DNA from: Gammaproteobacteria bacterium
GTDB taxonomy: Bacteria > Pseudomonadota > Gammaproteobacteria > Pseudomonadales > Pseudohongiellaceae
Reading direction: 5' to 3'
Length of the DNA: 64,000 nt
Assembly: GCA_018401885.1 (NCBI GenBank)
Contig: JAGYKB010000012.1
Coordinates: forward strand, 1 to 64,000
This document shows positions 49,173 to 58,041 of this stretch, one piece after another. The notes below the pieces were generated by a model, which did not search any database, was not told the origin of the DNA, and saw only the letters and a list, made by a program, of their open reading frames with translations. Numbering within the stretch: position 1 is the first letter of the stretch; each line of letters begins with the position of its first letter. The position numbers were made by a program, and so were the translations under genes.

Positions 49173-50270
49173 TCAATCTGGATCGCGACTTGTATTAGGT
49201 GCCTCAGCGGGCAGCTCATTCTGAAACCAGATGGCGAGTCTCAGGCCTGCAAGCCCTAGGCGATCGCTCGCAATGCTTATCATCTCGGCCACGTAGCCGT
49301 CACTAAGCGATTGGTTTGGCAAGCGCTCGGCACCGCTGTTGTCGGCGCTGGTAATCGCGGCGAGGAGAGAATCGTTATAAACCGAGGGGACTAAAAACTC
49401 TCGGCTTTCGGCAAGCCAAAGTGTCCAGTCGGACCCGCGACCCGAGAGATCTTCGTAGGTGGCGGCATAAAGCAGGCTGCGCGATTGGCTGTCGGCACCG
49501 CGCATAGCTCGGTCCCAAACAGAATGAAGATTGCTCTCACCTACTCGGATGGCGTTTCCGCCGCGGTCGCCAGTCGCAAACAGCTCCGCGCTATAGAGTG
49601 AGCCCGAATGAAGGGGTTGGTGAATATCACCGATGAGATGGAGTACCCAGCAAAGTGCGACGGCGCGCTGTGCCGGCTCCGCCTCGTCATCGGCGAGAAC
49701 GCGGGTGTTGTAATCCAATGCCGTGACAACATTGTCGGCATCGCGCTCGGATATGATCGCACTTCCATCAGCGCCCCGAATCTCTGGCGCTGGCGGGCGG
49801 TTAACATAGATATTCCCCTGCACGTTAGCGCTATCTCGTAGCCAAGCGCCATCGATATAGTGCCAGTCTGGACGGCTATATTTTTCGCGTTCGCTGTCGT
49901 TGAATCCGCGCGCGATGTCTGGCCAGTAGGCGGCTTGCCCTAACAGCCAGCCGAGTTGACGTTCGGGAGGCGCGTCGGCAAGCTCGGTAGGCATTTGCCC
50001 GACAAAATCTTGCTGATAGCGCGGATGTTGCTGCAGAAGCGTGAGTAGTTCGCGCTGTGTGTCAAAATCTAAGTACCGCAGTGCGACGCTTGCTGAGAGC
50101 CTGTGCCCGGTTTCATCCCAAGCTGCTGCAGGGCTAGGAAGTAGAATTTGTATAATACTTAAACAAAGCGCCAATGCGCGCAAAGAAGCACCGTGTTTGG
50201 TAATGAAAGACTGGGCACAACTCAGTGGCCGAGTCTTGGGGAAAAAGTGAGCGAGGATGGAACGGGTCAT
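49173..50270 (-). CDS. S1/P1 nuclease
   Basis: WDETGHRLSASVALRYL, DWHYIDG, LHLIGDIHQPLHSG, GDRGGNAIRVGESNLHSVWD (zinc ligands). Confidence 0.93.
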   Translation of the reverse strand: MTRSILAHFFPKTRPLSCAQSFITKHGASLRALALCLSIIQILLPSPAAAWDETGHRLSASVALRYLDFDTQRELLTLLQQHPRYQQDFVGQMPTELADAPPERQLGWLLGQAAYWPDIARGFNDSEREKYSRPDWHYIDGAWLRDSANVQGNIYVNRPPAPEIRGADGSAIISERDADNVVTALDYNTRVLADDEAEPAQRAVALCWVLHLIGDIHQPLHSGSLYSAELFATGDRGGNAIRVGESNLHSVWDRAMRGADSQSRSLLYAATYEDLSGRGSDWTLWLAESREFLVPSVYNDSLLAAITSADNSGAERLPNQSLSDGYVAEMISIASDRLGLAGLRLAIWFQNELPAEAPNTSRDPD

Positions 50271-50290
50271 GCGAATGTTCTCTGGGTTAG

Positions 50291-50986
50291 TTAGACTTCA
50301 AGCCACTCGGCGCGCACATCATGCGCCCCAAGCAGACTCTGAGGTGTGCCTTCATAAACAATTTTACCATGGCCCATCACGTAAAGGCGGCTGGAAATTT
50401 TGAGCGCTATCGATAGTTTTTGTTCTACGAGTAAAATAGAGACGCCTCGACTCGCAATCTCCTGCAGTAGTAAGCCTATCTGTTCAACTACCTTGGGAGC
50501 GAGGCCCTCGGTAGGCTCATCGATCATTATCAACTCAGGATCGCCCATCAGCGTGCGGCACATACACAGCATCTGCTGCTCACCGCCACTCAGCACCCCG
50601 CCGGGCACATCAGCGCGTTCGGCGAGGTTCGGAAACATGTTAAACATTTCATCGATAGTCCAGCGCCCGTTTTCGCCCTTACCCTTGAGACCAAGAGTGA
50701 GATTTTGGCGCACAGTGAGCGTTGGGAATATATCGCGGCTTTCTGGGACATAACCCAGTCCCCGATGGGCGATTTCAAAACTCTTTAGCCCGGCGATTTC
50801 CTTACCCTTAAACAGAATAGACCCCCGAGGTTCGACCTCGCCCATGATGGTTTTAACAGTGGTTGAGCGTCCGACTCCGTTGCGGCCGAGTAGGCTAACA
50901 ATTTCACCAGCATCGACATGAAAATTGACGCCCTGCAAAATGTGGCTTTTGTCGTAGTAAGCGTGCAGATCAGTCACCTTAAGCAT
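50291..50986 (-). CDS. livF: Branched-chain amino-acid-type ABC transporter ATP-binding protein (LivF-like); Walker A reads GRNGVGRST
   Basis: LLGRNGVGRSTTVKTIMG, YVPESRDIFPTLTVRQNL, LSGGEQQMLCMCRTLMGDPELIMIDEPTEGL. Confidence 0.93.
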   Translation of the reverse strand: MLKVTDLHAYYDKSHILQGVNFHVDAGEIVSLLGRNGVGRSTTVKTIMGEVEPRGSILFKGKEIAGLKSFEIAHRGLGYVPESRDIFPTLTVRQNLTLGLKGKGENGRWTIDEMFNMFPNLAERADVPGGVLSGGEQQMLCMCRTLMGDPELIMIDEPTEGLAPKVVEQIGLLLQEIASRGVSILLVEQKLSIALKISSRLYVMGHGKIVYEGTPQSLLGAHDVRAEWLEV

Positions 50987-51731
50987 CGCAGGGTACCTCT
51001 CCTAGATAAGCTTCTTGCACCCGCTTGTTGCCGCGAATATTTTCGGGTGTGTCGGTTGCTATAATTTCGCCGTAAACCAAGACACTTATGCGATCTGCAA
51101 TATCAAAAACTATGTTCATGTCATGTTCGACCATGATGAGCGTTTTGCCTTCTGTGATTCGTCGAATCAGCGCAACCGCATTTTCGGCTTCACTATTGCT
51201 CATGCCTGCGACGGGCTCGTCGAGCATAATTAATTCTGCTCCGCTCGCGACAGCAACGCCAAGCTCGAGCGCACGCTGCTGAGCGTAAGCGAGTTCGCCA
51301 CTAGGCAACTGGGCTTTTTCACTTAGCCCGATCTGTTCGAGTATGTCGAATGCCTTTTCGTTAAGCTTTTTTTGACGTCCTACCAGCTGCCAAAAAGAAT
51401 ATCGGTAGCCTTCGGACCAGAGTAGTGCGCAGCGAATGTTTTCGAAGACACTCATGCGCGGGAAAATGTTGGTAACCTGAAAGCTTCTGGCAATTCCGCG
51501 ACGAGCGATTTCATAGGGGGGAAGATTGTGAATTGACTTTCCTTGAAAGCCGATTGCACCAGAGCTTACGTTGTAGCGTCCGGAGATAAGGTGGAAAAGT
51601 GTCGATTTTCCCGCGCCATTGGGGCCTATTATTGCGTGTTTCTCGCCAGCCTCGATGTCGAGTGAAACGTCATTGATTATGCAAGTCGAACCGAAGCTCT
51701 TGCAGACAGCATCGAGAGTCAGAAGGCTCAT
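50979..51731 (-). CDS. livG: Branched-chain amino-acid-type ABC transporter ATP-binding protein (LivG-like)
   Basis: IIGPNGAGKSTLFHLISG, IARSFQVTNIFPRMSVFENI, LMLDEPVAGMS-type Walker B. Confidence 0.93.
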   Translation of the reverse strand: MSLLTLDAVCKSFGSTCIINDVSLDIEAGEKHAIIGPNGAGKSTLFHLISGRYNVSSGAIGFQGKSIHNLPPYEIARRGIARSFQVTNIFPRMSVFENIRCALLWSEGYRYSFWQLVGRQKKLNEKAFDILEQIGLSEKAQLPSGELAYAQQRALELGVAVASGAELIMLDEPVAGMSNSEAENAVALIRRITEGKTLIMVEHDMNIVFDIADRISVLVYGEIIATDTPENIRGNKRVQEAYLGEVPCDA

Positions 51732-52963
51732 TGCGCGTCTCCACCATCATCTGATGTCACGGTGTTGGCGAGCATCCAAGCGGCGTCGAGACGAGGGCGT
51801 GAGAGTTTGACGCCAAGAGCACCGATGCCTGTGAGAGTCAGCAAAATCCCCCAACTAAGCATTGATTCGGCGCCGAGACTCAAACCGAAGTACGGGAGAG
51901 TGTCATCGCCTATGTGGCTGAGTTCGATGAGTCCAACAAACCCTGCTAAGAAAAGCGACGCAGGAATCGCCGTAATTAAATAGGGTAGTATGAGGATTCC
52001 TAGTCGACGGTTCTGCCATGCGGTCTGATGCATCATGATGAAGCCTGCGAATCCGCGAGGTAAAAATAGTACGGTGAGTAAAAACATAATGCCTAAGTAG
52101 AGCATCCACATCTCGCTGTAATTACTAAGCAGCGAATTCATTAGCGTTAAGATCACGGCGCCAATGATGGGCCCAATAAAAAAACCGAGCCCTCCGATAT
52201 AGGCCATGAGAAGCACTCGCCCCGACGTGAGAGCGTTAAGATTCTCTTCAGTAATGAACTCATAGTTAATCGCGAAAAGTCCCCCTGCAACGCCCGCGAA
52301 GAGTCCCGCAGCGCAAAACGAGATAAACCTTACCCGCCGCGTGCTGTAGCCGATAAATTCTGCGCGCTCTGGATTATCGCGAACGGCATTTGCCATTCGA
52401 CCCGCAGGTGTTTGCGTAAATAGGCACATAAAAAGTGTGGCAACAAATAACCAGAACGCACCTAAATAGTAGACCTCTGCATCCTGCAAGAACTCTATTC
52501 CAAAAAAAGGTGGGCCATAGGTTCTATCCCCAGTCACGCCGGCTTCTCCGCCGAAAAAATCAGCAAAGATTAGCGAAGATGCTACGATTAGTTCGCCTAT
52601 ACCTAGCGAGATCATGGCGAACACGGTGCCTGATTTACGCGTTGAGAAGCTGCCAATTAAGAGGGCGGCAAGAAACCCCACAGCGCCACCGACGAGAGGG
52701 ATTAGCGTGATAGAAAAGACAATTATTTCATCGGCGATGAGATTGAGCGCATGCACGCTCATAAATCCACCGAGACCAAAATAAACGGCATGCCCAAACG
52801 AAAGCATGCCACCTTGGCCAAGCAGCATGTTGTAGCTCAAGGCAAAGATAATCCATATAGTCATCTGATTGAGGATCGAGATGCCTAATACCGAATCGAA
52901 AATCTGTGGGAGAAGAATAAGCGCGAGCGCGAATCCGAGCCAAGCTGGCAACTGCTTTTTCAT
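51728..52963 (-). CDS. livM: Branched-chain amino-acid-type ABC transporter permease (LivM-like)
   Basis: LSYNMLLGQGGMLSFGHAVYFGLGG, GRVLLMAYIGGLGFFIGPIIGAV. Confidence 0.92.
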   Translation of the reverse strand: MKKQLPAWLGFALALILLPQIFDSVLGISILNQMTIWIIFALSYNMLLGQGGMLSFGHAVYFGLGGFMSVHALNLIADEIIVFSITLIPLVGGAVGFLAALLIGSFSTRKSGTVFAMISLGIGELIVASSLIFADFFGGEAGVTGDRTYGPPFFGIEFLQDAEVYYLGAFWLFVATLFMCLFTQTPAGRMANAVRDNPERAEFIGYSTRRVRFISFCAAGLFAGVAGGLFAINYEFITEENLNALTSGRVLLMAYIGGLGFFIGPIIGAVILTLMNSLLSNYSEMWMLYLGIMFLLTVLFLPRGFAGFIMMHQTAWQNRRLGILILPYLITAIPASLFLAGFVGLIELSHIGDDTLPYFGLSLGAESMLSWGILLTLTGIGALGVKLSRPRLDAAWMLANTVTSDDGGDAQ

Positions 52964-52964
52964 A

Positions 52965-53915
52965 TTATTGTTCTCTATTGCCCATTAGTCCGGTTGGTTT
53001 AATGATCAGCACTAAAACCAAGAGGAGGTAGGGCAGCACCGGAGCGACCTGCGGCAAATTGAGAGTCCACAAGTCGTCGAGCGGGTGACTGCTGTCGAAG
53101 CTTACACCGAACAGATTGAGCAATTCGGGCATACCTACGTCGGCAGCTATCGCATAAGACTGCAATAGCCCGACGAGTAGTGATGCGATCAACGCTCCCG
53201 GTAGGCTACCAAGCCCGCCGATAACTACGACGACAAATACGATGCTACCCAATACCGTCGCCATCCCTGGGAAGGTTGTTAGCACGGGTCCGGCGATTAC
53301 ACCGGCAACACCTGCTAGTGCGGTTCCTACGCCGAATACGCACATAAAGATAAGGGGTACATTGTGACCTAGATTCGCAACCGTCTGTGGATGACTTATT
53401 GATGCCTGAATAATTATTCCTACGCGGCTTCGCGTGAGGATGAAATAGAGGGCTGCGAAAATAAGGCAGGCGATGGCGATCATGAATCCTCGGTAGGCCG
53501 AAAACTCTTGCCCGAAAAGGGAGAAAAGAGCGAAATCAAAAAACTCCGGCGTCTGATAGTTTTTCGTGTCGCGTCCCCAGAAAAGCTGCACAGCTTCTTC
53601 GATCAAAAAGGCAAGGCCAAATGTGAATACTAGCTCGGCTACATGACCCGATTGATGCACACGTCGAAGCCCGTACCGCTCGATTGAGGCGCCGATACAG
53701 CCTACGATGAGCGGGGCGATTAATAGGCCTCCCCAGAAGCCTATGTAAGTACTAAGTGTATAAGCGAAATAGGCACCGAGCATGTAAAAGCTTGCATGGG
53801 CGAAATTCAGCACGCCCATCATGCTGAAGATGAGCGTCAGCCCACTTGCGAGCATAAATAAGAGCAGGCCGGTAACGAGGCCGTTTAGCGTGGCAAAGAC
53901 GAAGACTTCAGCCAT
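52965..53915 (-). CDS. livH: Branched-chain amino-acid-type ABC transporter permease (LivH-like)
   Basis: LTLIFSMMGVLNFAHASFYMLGAYF, VVVVIGGLGSLPGALIASLLVGL. Confidence 0.93.
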   Translation of the reverse strand: MAEVFVFATLNGLVTGLLLFMLASGLTLIFSMMGVLNFAHASFYMLGAYFAYTLSTYIGFWGGLLIAPLIVGCIGASIERYGLRRVHQSGHVAELVFTFGLAFLIEEAVQLFWGRDTKNYQTPEFFDFALFSLFGQEFSAYRGFMIAIACLIFAALYFILTRSRVGIIIQASISHPQTVANLGHNVPLIFMCVFGVGTALAGVAGVIAGPVLTTFPGMATVLGSIVFVVVVIGGLGSLPGALIASLLVGLLQSYAIAADVGMPELLNLFGVSFDSSHPLDDLWTLNLPQVAPVLPYLLLVLVLIIKPTGLMGNREQ

Positions 53916-53917
53916 AG

Positions 53918-55162
53918 TTAACGTCGTGGCCGGCGCATGCGGCAGCTATGATCAGTGATGGTGTCATCTGTGCTGACTTCGTATTCTGTAAAAAGACCGA
54001 AACCTGAGTTGTCGGCGTCGAACTCGATACCTTCGTCGGTCTGTTTTGATATATACAAAGGTTGGAAAAGTTGATGATCCTCGCCGCGCATCCAAAGTTC
54101 GTCACCTGCAATACTCGTGAACCGCATGTCTTCTAGTTTAACAGCGATATCATAGGGGTCAGTGCTTTGGGTTTGCTCCATTGCCTGAACGACCATCATG
54201 AGCGCATTTACCAGTCGCGACTGAGTGATATCTGAGTCGGGATGCTTCGCTTTAAATGCCCGATAGAATTCACGGCGCCCATCGCTTGCAAGGGGATTGG
54301 CTCGGTCTGTGTGGATGAGACGGATACGGTCTTTGCCATCGGCACCCAATGTCGCAGTGATGCCGTCATAGGCGGCATAAAACGTGTAGATTGGCACATT
54401 GAGTCCAGAGTCAATAATCGAGCGCGCGAGCGACACCATGTCGGCGCCAAAATTGCCAGTGACCACGGCGTCGGCCCCAGAGGAGGCAATCTTTGTTACA
54501 TAGGGCGTAAAATCTTTGACCTGACCGATGGGATGAAATTCATTGCCGACGATCTCGATGTCGGGGCGCTTCTCGCCTAGTAGCCTAATCGTGTTGTCGG
54601 CGACCACCTGACCAAAAGAATAGTCTTGACCGATGATGTAAACGCTGCTGAGCTCGTCATTCATCGCAATAAAGTCAGTGAGTACATCTAGCTTCATGAC
54701 GGCATGCGCGTCGAAGCGGAAATGCCAGAAGCTGCACTCTTCGTTGGTCAAAATAGGATCAACCGCCGCATAGTTAATCTGCAGCACCTCTTGGCCAGCA
54801 TTGCGCCGGTTATGCTTCGCGATTGTCTGATTTAATGAGTTGGCTACTGCAGAGCTATTTCCCTGAAAAATTATCCGCAGTTCCTCGCTGACGGCTCGGC
54901 GAAATTGCAATTGAGTCTCGGTTGGGCTTTGCTTAGGTATTCAGGGGCACAATCTCGATCATGCGTCCGCCCAAGATTCCGCCTTTGGAGTTGTAAAATA
55001 GTCTGCAGCGAATTCGGAGACTTTCAAACCGCTAGCTAACCGAGGCAAAAGGTTCCCGAGAGTGGGTCCGCTGAAGCCTAACCTAATGGGCCTTTGCGCG
55101 TTAACCGCGGTGAGGGAGAACGCGTAGGCGACTGCGCCAATCGTGGCTGAGGCAATCTTTCA
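53918..55162 (-). pseudogene. Branched-chain amino-acid-type ABC transporter substrate-binding protein, 5' portion frame-disrupted
   Basis: The open frame starts only at TTG 54910. Upstream, the missing N-terminus is spread over other frames: ASATIGAVAYAFSLTAVNAQRPIRLGFSGPTLG, then KGGILGGRMIEIVPLNT* and TETQLQFRRAV. At least two frameshifts and a stop. Confidence 0.75.
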
Positions 55163-55382
55163 TATTGCTGACGCGCTAGTCGATTTGCCCGGAGCTTTGA
55201 GAGCGGTAAAGATCAGGATTCAGTGGACATTGGTCGAAATCCTAACAAGGCGAAGGGCTCGCTTTCTCTAAACGAGACGAATCGTTCGACCTTATCGCAC
55301 CTTAAACGCTGTGCAACAGCGCAATCGTGGGCTGGTCTTGTGTCAGTAATAACGCCTATACACAGTGGATCTAGTGACAGTA

Positions 55383-55773
55383 ATGCGCGAAATTAAAGAC
55401 AGTGAAGTGGGAGTTTTCAGCACGCGGGCAAGCGGTCCGGGTGGTCAGAATGTCAACAAAGTGTCGACTGCGGTACAGCTGCGTTTTGACTACTTGCGAG
55501 ATGACTGTTCAGCGCGCAGCGCGAAATGATAAGAGTCACTGCGATGCGCGAATACTCTCCTCGGGTGAGATAGTGATTAAAGCGCAAAGTGCTCGTAGTC
55601 AAGAGAAAAACAAGCAAGATGCACTCAACCGCCTTAACGCGCTGCTTGATAAAGCGACTTCAGTGAAGCTAACGCGGATTGCTACTCAACCGACGCGGGG
55701 CGCGAAGGAGCGTCGACTTGAAGCTAAACGAAATACGTCGGGCAAAAAGTTCAGCAGAGGCGCGGATTCGTGA
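55383..55773 (+). pseudogene. arfB: ArfB/RF-1-like peptidyl-tRNA hydrolase, frameshifted
   Basis: Frame A (55383..55529) encodes SEVGVFSTRASGPGGQNVNKVSTAVQLRFDYL; a different frame continues ILSSGEIVIKAQSARSQEKNKQDALNRLNALLDKA...GAKERRLEAKR. Confidence 0.75.
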
Positions 55774-56027
55774 CTTGGACTAGATACCTGTTTGCTCTGC
55801 TGTTAGTACTCGGCGAGCCAGGTGAGCAGCGCGAGCTCACTGCGCAGAGTGAAGAGTGCGTCTGCAATCGGGCTTTTAGCTATGTGCACGATACTCTAAG
55901 CGCGTTTGAGGCAACGGGCAGATTGAGCCCAATCCAGGAATCGACGGTGCTGGATATCGAGGCCTTTGTGGTTCTTTCGAAAGCTATAGAATGCAGTTTG
56001 CAGCGATTGAAGGAGAGTCATGCGTGA
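55770..56027 (+). CDS. Hypothetical small secreted protein
   Basis: Intact 85-codon ORF with hydrophobic N-terminus; start overlaps the upstream stop (GTGA). No recognised family. Confidence 0.4.
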   Translation: MTWTRYLFALLLVLGEPGEQRELTAQSEECVCNRAFSYVHDTLSAFEATGRLSPIQESTVLDIEAFVVLSKAIECSLQRLKESHA

Positions 56028-56170
56028 AAGCTTAGAACGCTTGAGCTTTAGAATCAAGGCGAACATTGAGCAGGAATTTGCACAAGAGTCGCAGAGGAAA
56101 TTTTGTTGATCTCGCAAGCACCCTCCGCCACGCTGTTAGCAGTCTTCTTGATAGCTCTAGGGCTCACGCA

Positions 56171-56210
56171 ATAAAAAAGCGAAGCGGGCTATAAAAAAGC
56201 GAAGCGGGCT
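56171..56210. repeat. 20-bp tandem duplication (ATAAAAAAGCGAAGCGGGCT x2) at a terminator arm
   Basis: Two identical adjacent 20-mers. Confidence 0.95.
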
Positions 56211-57439
56211 ATATCCACTCCATCCACTTCGCTTTTTTCGGCTGCCCGCGAGTTAGTAAACTTCGAACAGACCTCGCCGCGGTTCATGCCGCCACCGACA
56301 CACATTGTGCAAACAACGTATTTGGCGCCGCGACGCTTGCCTTCGATAAGTGCGTGGCCGACCATGCGCGCGCCGCTCATGCCGTAGGGATGGCCAATCG
56401 AAATCGCGCCGCCATTGACGTTGAGAAGCTCGTCGGGGATACCGAGTTTGTCGCGGCAGTAAATAACCTGTACCGCAAACGCTTCGTTAAGTTCCCAAAG
56501 GCCGATATCATCCATTGTTAAGCCGTTAGCTGCCAACAGCTTGGGGATTGCGTAAACAGGACCTATGCCCATTTCATCAGGTTCGAGGCCTGCAACGGCC
56601 ATGCCGCGGTAGGCGCCTAAGGGGTTTAGGCCGCGCTGTTCGGCAAGCTTGCTGTCCATGATGACCGAGGCAGAGGCGCCGTCTGACAGCTGGCTTGCGT
56701 TGCCGGCAGTGATCACGCCGCCCTCGATTACAGGCTTAAGGCCAACGAGACCCTCAAGCGTTGTCGAAGGACGATTACCTTCGTCTTTGTCGAGCATGAT
56801 ATCGTGGACGCTTTGCTGCTTAGTCTCTTTGTCCATGAACAACATCTTGGATGCCATTGGCACGATTTCGTCATCAAACTTGCCGGCTGCCTGCGCGGCT
56901 GCCGTGCGCTGTTGGCTGCGCAGAGAGTATTCGTCCTGCGCATCACGCGAGATGTTGTAGCGGCTAGCGACGACTTCTGCCGTTTGTAGCATCGGCATAT
57001 AGGCATGCTGTGAGCGCGCGACGACATTGGGATCAATTGCGCGATACGCATTGCGATGCTCGTTCTGCACAAGGCTGATTGACTCTAAACCACCGCCGAC
57101 CACGATTGGCATGCCATCAACGATCACCTGCTTGGCAGCGGTCGCTATAGCCATCATGCCCGAGGCGCACTGACGGTCCATGCTCATGCCCGATACGCTT
57201 GAGGGAAGCCCTGCTGCGACGCCCGCTGTGCGGCCGATGTTCTGGCCCGAAGAGCCTTGCTGCATGGCGCAACCCATCACCACGTCTTGGACCTCGGCAG
57301 GATCGATGCCCGCACGCTGAACCGCCGCAGCGATGACGTGGCCGCCCATTGTTGGCGCATCGGTGTCATTGAAAGCGCCGCGGTAGGCCTTGCCGATCGG
57401 GGTTCTCGCCGTGGATACGATTACTGCTTCTCTAGTCAT
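56189..57439 (-). CDS. Acetyl-CoA C-acyltransferase (thiolase), 3' end apparently frameshifted
   Basis: [39 protein letters not shown]. The expected ...GLFEVY* terminus occurs in another frame, ending at TAA 56253-56255. Confidence 0.9.
   Translation of the reverse strand: MTREAVIVSTARTPIGKAYRGAFNDTDAPTMGGHVIAAAVQRAGIDPAEVQDVVMGCAMQQGSSGQNIGRTAGVAAGLPSSVSGMSMDRQCASGMMAIATAAKQVIVDGMPIVVGGGLESISLVQNEHRNAYRAIDPNVVARSQHAYMPMLQTAEVVASRYNISRDAQDEYSLRSQQRTAAAQAAGKFDDEIVPMASKMLFMDKETKQQSVHDIMLDKDEGNRPSTTLEGLVGLKPVIEGGVITAGNASQLSDGASASVIMDSKLAEQRGLNPLGAYRGMAVAGLEPDEMGIGPVYAIPKLLAANGLTMDDIGLWELNEAFAVQVIYCRDKLGIPDELLNVNGGAISIGHPYGMSGARMVGHALIEGKRRGAKYVVCTMCVGGGMNRGEVCSKFTNSRAAEKSEVDGVDIARFAFL
56193..56238 (-). 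terminator. Rho-independent terminator after the thiolase gene
   Basis: AAAAAAGCGAAGCGG / CCACTTCGCTTTTTT inverted repeat (one mismatch; G-U in the minus-strand RNA) with a T run. Confidence 0.7.
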
Positions 57440-57500
57440 GCTGCTGTTTCTCCGGTCTATTAAAAGAAATTTATTAAAGTAAGTTAAATGGTAGTTGTGG

Positions 57501-58022
57501 TTACTCTGCAGCGCAGACTAGCCGTTTAATGTTTTCGATAGCGTCTCTCGCTAGTAGCGTCATCTCTTCATCGCTACGATCTTGTATCGGATGCGGAACG
57601 AAGAGGCTGGCAGGTTTAATTCCCAAAGAGCGCCCCTGCGCCGCTGCCGCGTCGACGAACTCAGTCGAGGCGATAAAGGCTGAGGGAAGTCCACGACTTT
57701 CGAGATTCATGATGTCATGCAAACTGCACGAGGTACACGAACCTCAGTCGGCGAGCCCTTCGATGACCGCGTCGCATTCGACGCTAATCTTTTGAGTGAG
57801 CTCTAACGGAGCGATTCTTGCGAAAGTCGGTTTTGCATAGCGATTAACTTTTGCACCCACAGCGACAAGCTGTCTTTCGACTTCGTCTAAGAACTCCTTT
57901 CCGCGTGGTTTTGAAATATCTAGCAGGCCCACGGTTGCGCCTGCGAGTGTCGCAAGCCTTGGCAGGATTTGCCGCTCAACCGGGCTTAGCTCGGCGGTCG
58001 GGTCAAGCAGAGTAGTGTGCAT
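57501..58022 (-). CDS. UGSC-family selenoprotein, 173 aa, selenocysteine at in-frame TGA 57744-57746
   Basis: ORFs 57744..58022 and 57501..57722 share a frame and join as ...[45 protein letters not shown].... SECIS-like hairpin immediately 3' of the UGA; SelD in the same window. Confidence 0.88.
57715..57731 (-). promoter_or_regulatory. Bacterial SECIS-like stem-loop
   Basis: UCGUGCA-GUU-UGCAUGA (7 bp, one G-U), nt 16-32 counted from the U of the UGA; apical G23/U24, the same offsets as in E. coli fdhF. Confidence 0.75.
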
Positions 58023-58041
58023 TGCCTTACTCCATTAGTCG

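Noticed and set aside
57744-57746. In-frame TGA treated as a nonsense mutation splitting a pseudogene
   Set aside because: Same frame on both sides, a UGSC motif at the junction, a SECIS-like hairpin with fdhF-like spacing and a SelD gene in the window all favour Sec decoding. The full Sec machinery (selA, selB, selC) is not visible here, so certainty needs the whole genome.
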